From the NCBI RefSeq assembly GCF_020217425.1, contig NZ_CP084090.1, positions 620,001 through 684,000 of the forward strand: a stretch of DNA of 64,000 bases, in the 5' to 3' direction. Shown piece by piece: positions 58,410 through 64,000 of the stretch. The stretch comes from Halomicrobium urmianum. Its GTDB lineage: Archaea > Halobacteriota > Halobacteria > Halobacteriales > Haloarculaceae. The notes beneath the pieces are model-generated. The model was not told the origin of the DNA, did no database searches, and saw only the letters and a program-made list of their open reading frames with translations. A program made the translations under genes and the position numbers. The stretch's first letter is position 1. Each line of letters opens with the position of its first letter.

Positions 58410-59414
58410 CTACTCGACGCGCTCGCGCGCCGCAGCGACGACGAGCGGGAACGTGATGGTGGCGTCGGCGTAGACGGAGACGTTGCGCGCGTCCGTCTCC
58501 AGTTTCCCCCACGAGCGGGCCTCCTCCAGCGTCGCGCCCGAGAGCCCGCCGGTCTGGGGCGGGTCCATCGTCAGCTGGACGGCGTAGTCGTAGGCGTCCG
58601 GCGAGACCAGCATCGTCTGGAGGACGTAGTTCTTCGGGACGCCGCCGCCGACGACGAGCGCGCCGGCCTCGTCGGCCTCGTAGGCGATGTCCGTGATCTG
58701 GGTCATGTCCGCCAGCGCGTCCAGCGTGAAGTCGCTGGTCTGGGAGTACATCCACGACTGGAGACCGAGCACCGAGTCCTGGACGGCGGGGCAGTAGATC
58801 GGGACGTCGTTCTCGTAGGCCGCGGCGGCGACGCCGGGGTCCTCCGCGACGTCCTCGCGCTCGTTGACCTCGCTGTTGGCCCGGCCCAGTTCCTCGGTGA
58901 GCCGCTGGATGGAGACGCCGCCGTCGTCCGACTCCTCGGCGAGGACGGGGAACACCTCGTCGCGGAGGTGGGACTCGAACAGCGCGAAGTGCTCCTGTGG
59001 CAGGTAGACGTTGTAGATGCGGTCGACGCCCTCGTCGCGCAGCTGCTCGTCGTGCTCGCGCTCGGTCATACCCTCGGCGTGGGTCTCGCCGTGATGGTGC
59101 TTCCCGCCGATGGCCTCGATGGAGTCGTGGGTGAGGTTCGCGCCGGTCGTGACGAGCGCGTCGACGTGGCCGTCCCGGATCAGGTCGCTGACGATGCGGC
59201 GCATGCCCGTCGGGACCATCGCCCCGGCCAGCCCGAGGAAGGTGGTCACGTCGTCCCGCAGCATCTCGGCGGTGACGTCGACCGCCTCGTGGACGGTGGC
59301 CGCGCCGACGCCGGCGTCGCCGTACTCGTCGGCCAGTTCGCCGACCGTCATCCCCGCCCGGGCCTCGCTGTGGCCGACGGGGTCGTGGTCGAACGCCTCT
59401 CGGTCGTCGCTCAT
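58410..59414 (-). CDS. dys: Deoxyhypusine synthase
   Basis: The 334-aa enzyme transfers the aminobutyl group of spermidine (or a related amine) to a lysine of aIF5A. It has VTTGANLTHDSIEAIGGKHH, the NAD-binding region IVGGGV-type (ALVVGGGVPKNYVLQTMLVS), GLSGATLEEARSWGKLETDA with the active-site lysine in SWGK, and the C-terminal ATITFPLVVAAARE. ATG 59414 chosen; the longer frame to 59564 runs through the palindrome. Confidence 0.93.
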   Translation of the reverse strand: MSDDREAFDHDPVGHSEARAGMTVGELADEYGDAGVGAATVHEAVDVTAEMLRDDVTTFLGLAGAMVPTGMRRIVSDLIRDGHVDALVTTGANLTHDSIEAIGGKHHHGETHAEGMTEREHDEQLRDEGVDRIYNVYLPQEHFALFESHLRDEVFPVLAEESDDGGVSIQRLTEELGRANSEVNEREDVAEDPGVAAAAYENDVPIYCPAVQDSVLGLQSWMYSQTSDFTLDALADMTQITDIAYEADEAGALVVGGGVPKNYVLQTMLVSPDAYDYAVQLTMDPPQTGGLSGATLEEARSWGKLETDARNVSVYADATITFPLVVAAARERVE

Positions 59415-59492
59415 ACCCCTCCTCGCGGCGGCGCGGGCTTCAAGGCCGCGCTTCGCGGTCGCGGCAAGCGGGCAGCGCGGCATTGCTCCCCG

Positions 59493-59574
59493 ATAGGAGA
59501 AATTGAAACTATTCACACATCGAGGGGCACCCCGGGTGCCCATCGAGTGTGTCAGTGCGTTCAATTTCTCCTAT
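59493..59574. repeat. 82-bp palindromic element with 15-bp inverted ends
   Basis: ATAGGAGAAATTGAA (59493-59507) and TTCAATTTCTCCTAT (59560-59574) are perfect inverted repeats. The inside folds further (CACACATCGA...GGGCACC-CCGGGTGCCC...TCGAGTGTG). It lies between two minus-strand genes, and the stop codon of the upstream SprT-like gene (59561-59563) is inside the right arm. Confidence 0.8.
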
Positions 59575-60217
59575 AGTCGTCGGCCGCCGTCCCGTCGGCG
59601 GCGTCGGCCTCGACTGCGGCCACGTCGTCGGTAGCCCCGTCGCCCTCGCCGTGCGATTCTCGCTCGATCGGCGCCTCGCAGCAGTTCGATCGGTACTGCT
59701 CGTACTCTCGGACGAGTTTGCACTCGCGGTACCGGTGTGCGGTCACCCCGCCGCAGTCGGTACACCGGAAGGTCCACTTCGGGTCGGCGAAGGTGCGGCA
59801 GTGGACCTCGGTGTCGAGCGCCTCGGCGCGCTCGCGGAAGGCCGCGCCGTGACCGGTGGTCCCGTAGCGCTGGAACTGCTCGACGTGGATCAGCTCGTGC
59901 CGGAGCGTCGACTGCCACTCCGCGCGGTCGAACGCCTCGAAGGCCGTCCAGGTGAGCGACACGGTGCACTCCGGAGGCCGGCCGTCGGGGCCCGGGTTCG
60001 CCTCCCAGTCCATCGGCTCGCCCACCGTCGCGCCGTCGATCACCGGCCGCTTGACCGCCGCGGCGCGGCGCTTGGCGCGCGTCGAGACCTCCCATTCGAC
60101 GAGGTCGAAGCGCGTGTCGAGCCCCCACTCCCGCCTCGCGTCCCGCGCGTACGAACGGGACCACGCGATCAGCTCCTCGTGATCGGAGATCGTCTCGAAC
60201 GGCGGCGCCTCGTCCAT
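59561..60217 (-). CDS. SprT-like zinc metallopeptidase domain protein
   Basis: The 218-aa product has HELIHVEQFQRYGTTGHGAA at residues ~110-130, the HExxH active site and third ligand. After it comes a zinc ribbon (CTDCGGVTAHRYREC ... SNCCEAP). SprT/Spartan-like proteins act on DNA-protein crosslinks. The tail (YRRN) is encoded by the palindromic element, so the natural C-terminus may have been changed. Confidence 0.82.
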   Translation of the reverse strand: MDEAPPFETISDHEELIAWSRSYARDARREWGLDTRFDLVEWEVSTRAKRRAAAVKRPVIDGATVGEPMDWEANPGPDGRPPECTVSLTWTAFEAFDRAEWQSTLRHELIHVEQFQRYGTTGHGAAFRERAEALDTEVHCRTFADPKWTFRCTDCGGVTAHRYRECKLVREYEQYRSNCCEAPIERESHGEGDGATDDVAAVEADAADGTAADDYRRN

Positions 60218-60483
60218 TGCGTTCCCCTGTGTGACGGACGGGTTTAGGCGTCCCGGCCGCGGATCGGGGACGCGCCCGCCGATGTCCGTCAGATACCCTC
60301 TCTTGCCCTAGATGTCATTCCCAAAACCTGTGTGATGGTAGTCAGTAAGCGCGATCACTAGTCCAGTAACTCCGATCAAATACTCGGAGAGCGCTCAGTA
60401 GCGTCTGTATGGGACTCTGAACGGTTCTTCTGTACTAAGGTACTTCTCGCCCTCGTCGGATATTGCAGCGGAGCTGACTCCTC
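60218..60483. other. Intergenic region before the sequon-rich secreted protein
   Basis: AT-richer than its surroundings, no ORF of coding character. It holds the divergent promoters of the SprT-like gene and the 60484 gene, with an imperfect inverted repeat around CTCCGATCAAATACTCGGAG (60376-60395). Confidence 0.45.
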
Positions 60484-61386
60484 ATGACAAGCGACAGCAC
60501 AAAGACCCGCCTCGCCGCCGTCGCCCTCGCCCTCGCAGTGATCACTGTCGGGGGCGTCGCGACGATGGGCGTCACGGCACAGGACACCGACAACGAGACG
60601 ACAGACAACGAGACCGAGGTCGGTCTCACAGACAACGAGACGACGGACAACGAGACGGACGTCGGTCTCACAGACAACGAGACGACGGACAACGAGACGG
60701 ACGTCGGCCTCACCGACAACGAGACGATGGAGATGCCGACGGCGACCCTGACCGTCGAAGACCAGATGAGTAACGGCAGTGCGATCAACGTCTCGTCCGT
60801 GAATCTCTCCGAGGGCGGGTTCCTCGTGGCGTACAACGCCACCCTGGCGGAACCGCTCGGGTCCGTGAACGCCACGGACGCCGGTCAGAACGAGACGATG
60901 GCCGTCGGCGACAACGCGACCGATAACGCCACGGACAACGCCACCGACAACGAGACGCTGAGCGTCACCGACAACGAGACGATGGCCGACGGCCAGAACG
61001 TCACTCTGACGCTCGACGAGACGCTCGACGAGAACCAGACCATCGTGGTCGTCGCGTTCCAGGACACGAACGACAACGGCGAGTTCGACCTCGGTACCGA
61101 CGAGGTCTACATGAACGAGAACGGGTCGATCGCGTCCGACTCCGCGATGGTGAACGTCACTGACACCGCGGACGACGAGACGGAGATGGACGAGACCGAC
61201 GAGGAGGACGACGAGGCTGACGTCGGCCTCACCGACGACGAAACCACCGACAACGAGACCGCCGACAACGGAGCCGAGGACACCCCTGAAGGAGACGAGG
61301 ACGGCGACGGGCTAGTCGAGCCCGGGTTCCTCGACGACGACGACAACGAGACTGACGACAACATGACCGACGGCAACGAGTCCTAG
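60484..61386 (+). CDS. Secreted sequon-rich protein with DNET repeats
   Basis: The 300-aa product has a signal peptide (AAVALALAVITVGGVATMGV, cleavage near VTAQ). It has imperfect repeats of the TDNETTDNETDVGL type and DNATDNATDNATDNE runs. A central beta-rich domain (residues ~85-215; GGFLVAYNATLAEPLGSV ... VVVAFQDTNDNGEFDLGTDE) is of a kind found in haloarchaeal secreted proteins. An acidic tail with DGDGLVEPGFLDDDD follows. More than 30 NxT/NxS sequons suggest dense N-glycosylation. Confidence 0.75.
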   Translation: MTSDSTKTRLAAVALALAVITVGGVATMGVTAQDTDNETTDNETEVGLTDNETTDNETDVGLTDNETTDNETDVGLTDNETMEMPTATLTVEDQMSNGSAINVSSVNLSEGGFLVAYNATLAEPLGSVNATDAGQNETMAVGDNATDNATDNATDNETLSVTDNETMADGQNVTLTLDETLDENQTIVVVAFQDTNDNGEFDLGTDEVYMNENGSIASDSAMVNVTDTADDETEMDETDEEDDEADVGLTDDETTDNETADNGAEDTPEGDEDGDGLVEPGFLDDDDNETDDNMTDGNES

Positions 61387-61453
61387 ATCGGTAACCGCAA
61401 CCCGTCGACTGATTTCTGACGGGGCCGCCGTCGCCGCGGCCCTCGTCGCCCTT

Positions 61454-61666
61454 TCACTCCCGATCGAGCAGTCCGAGGTCCTCCGCGGCGCGGTCGAGCA
61501 GGTGTTCCGCGACCTCCGGATCCAGACGCGCGACCTCCTCGCCGTCGTGAAGCTGGTCGTTGTGTCGATCGATGGCCGCCTCCAGGTTGTCGAAGGGGAC
61601 CTCCGTGCGCGTGTCGCACTCCGGACAGACCACCGGGACGTCCGGCAGTTCGCTCTCACCCGACAT
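61454..61666 (-). CDS. 70-aa zinc-finger-like protein
   Basis: MSGESELPDVPVVCPECDTR has a CPEC knuckle. Two histidines follow at HNDQLHDG, giving a C2H2-like site, and then a helical end EVAEHLLDRAAEDLGLLDRE. Common type in haloarchaea, role unknown. ATG 61666 chosen. Confidence 0.65.
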   Translation of the reverse strand: MSGESELPDVPVVCPECDTRTEVPFDNLEAAIDRHNDQLHDGEEVARLDPEVAEHLLDRAAEDLGLLDRE

Positions 61667-61786
61667 ACCCGAAAGGCGCGCGCATCGCAGCAAAAGCGTT
61701 CGGGTAGCCGCCGGGGAAGCACTCGAAACCTACTCTGTCGACGAGCCGACGCGGCGGAGACGGTCCCTGGCGGGAGCCCAGCGGCG

Positions 61787-62554
61787 TCAGAGCCCGGTCG
61801 GGAAGTCGAGGAACGTCGTCTCGACGCCCCAGCCGTCGAGCAGGTCAGCCAGCGACCGCACGCCGAAGGTCTCCGTCGCGTAGTGGCCGGCCAGCACCAC
61901 GGTCAGGCCGGCCTCGCGGGCCTCGTGGTAGGCCTGCTGCTTCCCCTCGCCGGTGATCAGCGCGTCCGCCCCCGCCGCGGCGGCCTCGTCGATCCAATCG
62001 ACGCCGCTACCGGTGACAACGGCCACGTCCTCGATCCGCTCCGGGCCGAAGTCGAGCACCTGGACGGGCCGGGCGCCGGTGTCGAGCGACTCCTCGAGCG
62101 TCGAGCGCAGCTCGTCGGCGGTGTACCCCTCGGGCGCTCGCCCGCGCTGGCCGATGTACTCCGGCCCCACCTCGCCGAACGGCTCGCGGTCGGTCAGGTC
62201 GAGCAGGTCCGCCACGCCCGCGGCGTTGCCCAGTTCCTGGTGACCGTCCAGCGGGAGGTGCGAGACGTACAGCGCCACGTCGTTCTCGATCAGCGGGGCG
62301 GCGCGCCGGTAGTACGTCCCGGTCAGCCGCTCCATGCCGCCGAAGACGACGCCGTGGTGGGTCACCAGCAGGTCGGCGCCCGCCTCGACGGCGGCCTCGG
62401 CGGTCGCCTCCGCGGCGTCGACCGCGACCGCCGCCGTCTCGATTTCGGCGCTCTCGGGCCCGACCTGGAGCCCGTTCGGGCTCGGATCCACGTCGGCGTA
62501 GGCCGCGGTGTCCAGCCGGTCGTCGAGCCGCTCCGTAATCTCCTGCAGGTCCAT
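61787..62554 (-). CDS. Nif3-like dinuclear metal-centre protein
   Basis: The 255-aa product has VDPSPNGLQVG, LLVTHHGVVFGG (metal-binding HH), LPLDGHQELGNAAGVADLL and LAGHYATETFGVRSLADLL, the ligands of the NIF3/DUF34 family. Members are hexameric; GTP cyclohydrolase-like roles were proposed but remain open. Confidence 0.9.
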   Translation of the reverse strand: MDLQEITERLDDRLDTAAYADVDPSPNGLQVGPESAEIETAAVAVDAAEATAEAAVEAGADLLVTHHGVVFGGMERLTGTYYRRAAPLIENDVALYVSHLPLDGHQELGNAAGVADLLDLTDREPFGEVGPEYIGQRGRAPEGYTADELRSTLEESLDTGARPVQVLDFGPERIEDVAVVTGSGVDWIDEAAAAGADALITGEGKQQAYHEAREAGLTVVLAGHYATETFGVRSLADLLDGWGVETTFLDFPTGL

Positions 62555-62669
62555 GTCCGGTCCGTCGGTCGGCCCCGCCGTATGCCTTCGGACTCCGGCG
62601 TGAGCTCACCGGGCGATCAGGCCGGTGCCGACGTCGGATCGTCCGGGAGCGTCAGAAGCAGTCGCCGCG

Positions 62670-63668
62670 TCAGTCGGCCTGCACCAGCTGGCCGTTCCGC
62701 TCGTCGATCAGGTCGTGCTCGACGGCGGCGTCGATGATGCGCTCGAACTCGTCGTCGCTGATCTTGTAGGCGTTGGTGGCCACGGCCCTGATCTCCGCCC
62801 GGTCGACGGGGAACTCGCGGTTCTGGAGCAGGCGCATGACCTTGTTGTACTCCAGTCGGGTGAGCGAGGGCTCCCCGTCCGTCGGTCCGCCGGTGCCCTC
62901 GTCGGCGTCCTCGTGAGGCGAAGCCGAGCGAGGGCTCGACGAGCTTTGCTCGTCGGCGTCCTCCGGAGTATCAGCGACGGAGGGCTCGCTAGAGCTTGCT
63001 CCAGCGGCGTCCTCGTGAGGCGAAGCCGAGCGATGGCTCGACGAGCTTTGCTCGTCGGCGTCCTGACGAGCCTGCGATCCGGGGCTCGTGGAACCCTGTT
63101 CCACGGCGTCGCCCGCCTCCGAGCGATCGTTCGCGACGTCGGCGGCGCTCCGGCCGTCGGCGTAGTTGCCCCCGTCCCCGGTCGACCCGGAGCGACCGCC
63201 GTTGGGCCGGCCCGTCGGCGCATCCGAGTTGCCGTCGCCGGCGCCGGCCGACCCGTTCCGCCGCCGTCGTGGCGTCGCCGACCCGTCGTCACCGCTCGCA
63301 CCGCCGAGGAGCCCCTCGTCGCCCGCTGCGTCTCCGCGAGGCGAAGCCGAGCGGGAGCTCGTGGAACCCTGTTCCACGGCGTCCTCTGCTGACATCCAAC
63401 CGACGTCCCCGCCGTCGGCGTCGCCCTCGACGGCCCCGTCTGCGTCGACCTGTCGCCGCTCGGAATCGCCGTCCGTGCCGGACCGACCGTCCATCGCGCC
63501 GACGACCGTCTCGACCACCTGGCCGAGTTTCCGCCGGCAGGTCGGGCACAGCACGACCGTCTGCTGCTGGTCGTCGTCGGGGTGCAGTTCGGCGGGCACG
63601 ATCGGATACTCCGAGAGGGAGGCGTCCAGCGCCGCCCCGCAGAAGTAACACGAGGAGAGTCGATCCAT
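62670..63668 (-). CDS. Zinc-finger protein with long disordered, repeat-expanded linker
   Basis: The 332-aa product has N-terminal CYFCGAALD and CPTCRRKLGQVVETVVGAMD (one zinc site) and a C-terminal helical domain (LEYNKVMRLLQNREFPVDRA ... ISDDEFERIIDAAVEHDLID) like a winged helix. The ~200-residue linker is full of DAVEQGSTSPGSQ / DADEQSSSSPRSASPHED units. The linker seems to have grown by insertion of 18-codon elements. Confidence 0.7.
   Translation of the reverse strand: MDRLSSCYFCGAALDASLSEYPIVPAELHPDDDQQQTVVLCPTCRRKLGQVVETVVGAMDGRSGTDGDSERRQVDADGAVEGDADGGDVGWMSAEDAVEQGSTSSRSASPRGDAAGDEGLLGGASGDDGSATPRRRRNGSAGAGDGNSDAPTGRPNGGRSGSTGDGGNYADGRSAADVANDRSEAGDAVEQGSTSPGSQARQDADEQSSSSHRSASPHEDAAGASSSEPSVADTPEDADEQSSSSPRSASPHEDADEGTGGPTDGEPSLTRLEYNKVMRLLQNREFPVDRAEIRAVATNAYKISDDEFERIIDAAVEHDLIDERNGQLVQAD
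62907..62960 (-). repeat. 18-codon in-frame repeat element
   Basis: On the minus strand 54 bases code for DADEQSSSSPRSASPHED. The next copy, 63009-63062, has one base change (Pro to His). The surrounding 59 bases (62904-62962 and 63006-63064) are identical apart from that change. Confidence 0.85.
63009..63062 (-). repeat. 18-codon in-frame repeat element
   Basis: Codes for DADEQSSSSHRSASPHED on the minus strand. Related units with the hairpin GTGGAAC-AGG-GTTCCAC follow at about 63063-63108 (DAVEQGSTSPGSQARQD) and 63331-63384 (DAVEQGSTSSRSASPRGD). Confidence 0.85.
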
Positions 63669-63731
63669 GCGGCCACGTGTGTCGGCCGCTGTCTTAAATT
63701 ATCCGCCGCCGTGACGGGGCGAAGGGGTCGT

Positions 63732-63833
63732 GCCGCTGACGGCGATGCAGCCGTCCGTGTGCAAAGTCGCTGACGGCAATTCAGCCGTCGGCGTGCAAAG
63801 CCGCTGACGGCAATTCAGCCGTCAGCGTGGGCG
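63732..63833 (+). repeat. Three tandem 34-bp units, each a hairpin
   Basis: Units at 63732-63765, 63766-63799 and 63800-63833. The last contains a perfect 9-bp stem GCTGACGGC-AATTCA-GCCGTCAGC. The stop codon and last codons of the speB gene lie in unit 3, so the array has grown from the gene's own 3' end or run into it. It may end convergent transcription. Confidence 0.85.
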
Positions 63834-64000
63834 TAGACGAACGCGCGCAGGAGCTTCGCGGCGAGAACGGCGGCCTGGCCCTCGTCCCGGTCGTTGACCT
63901 CGACGACGTCGAAGCCGACGGCACGGGGCGCGACGGCGCGGACCGCCTCGTGCATCGTCGACGGGTCGAGGCCGAACGGCTCCATAGTCCCGGTGCCGGG
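63815..64000 (-). CDS. speB: Agmatinase, C-terminal part (gene runs off the window)
   Basis: The last 61 residues are visible: PGTGTMEPFGLDPSTMHEAV and AVGFDVVEVNDRDEGQAAVL, then AAKLLRAFVYAHADG. The EVNDRDEGQ segment with its acidic residues is typical of the ureohydrolase C-terminus. It would turn agmatine into putrescine and urea, the polyamine supply used by deoxyhypusine synthase (dys, 58410). Confidence 0.85.
   Translation of the reverse strand, partial: PGTGTMEPFGLDPSTMHEAVRAVAPRAVGFDVVEVNDRDEGQAAVLAAKLLRAFVYAHADG

Noticed and set aside
61502-62737. 411-codon plus-strand ORF opposite the Nif3 gene
   Set aside because: Antisense shadow without motif; the minus strand has the metal ligands of Nif3.
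63732-63833. CRISPR-like array
   Set aside because: The units are contiguous without spacers and each is a single hairpin; no cas genes in the window.

Overview
The window is GC-rich, densely coded DNA of a halophilic archaeon (class Halobacteria). The signs are very acidic proteins, a bacterioruberin carotenoid cluster, an HMG-CoA synthase of the archaeal mevalonate pathway, Cbf5, deoxyhypusine synthase, transcription factor S, HalOD1 and Bat-type regulators, and many genes with a TATA-like box about 25-28 bases before the start codon, which fits leaderless mRNAs. The genus cannot be fixed from the sequence alone.

Positions 1-11763 are host chromosome. They hold membrane proteins, an HTH regulator, hmgB, a surface protein with a pilin-like N-terminus, DUF2150, and the cluster adk - DUF106/EMC3-like - cmk - cbf5 - tRNA-Pro(GGG).

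Positions 11751-29427 are an integrated provirus of about 17.7 kb. It sits in the 3' end of tRNA-Pro, between 15-bp att copies (CTCGGCGGTCCCACT). It carries a small packaging ATPase, a terminator, and then a tight run of structural genes that includes two candidate single-beta-barrel capsid proteins of 176 and 248 aa. Size and order match the tailless icosahedral internal-membrane viruses of haloarchaea (Halopanivirales: SH1, SNJ1). After the virion genes come AT-richer cargo genes flanked by short repeats (HalOD1 protein, receiver-domain fragment, orphan membrane protein), a second tyrosine recombinase, a PD-(D/E)XK nuclease-like protein, two PhiH1-repressor-like winged-helix proteins, a divergent operator region, and the integrase operon. 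When the two ends are joined in silico, the last ORF of the integrase operon reads through attP and ends with a GTGA overlap on the first gene at the left end. One early operon of the circular genome is therefore cut in two by integration.

Positions 29428-32538 hold a decayed ORF and a PAS/GAF histidine kinase gene interrupted by an IS6-type insertion sequence with intact 15-bp inverted repeats and an 8-bp target duplication. From 32.5 to 64 kb the chromosome is ordinary haloarchaeal: SDR, ilvD, a GHMP-type synthase, a RAD55-like protein without the Walker lysine, an Old Yellow Enzyme, the cruF-lyeJ-crtD pathway, a ZIP transporter, tfs, a TIGR00300-type protein, rtcA, a SelA-like enzyme, a Bat-like HTH protein, a YchF GTPase, deoxyhypusine synthase, a SprT-like protein, a Nif3 protein and the 3' end of speB. 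An SRAP gene is an internally deleted pseudogene.

Two repeat families stand out outside the provirus. One is a set of hairpins with a conserved 11-base loop (GARCGRAGYGA) and unrelated stems, found between genes and once inside crtD. The other is an 18-codon in-frame element (DxDEQSSSSPRSxSxHED type) shared by two unrelated proteins, with compensating stem changes among copies. Compound palindromes (38253, 46528, 59493), a duplication of the hmgB 3' end, and tandem hairpins running into the speB stop codon add to this.
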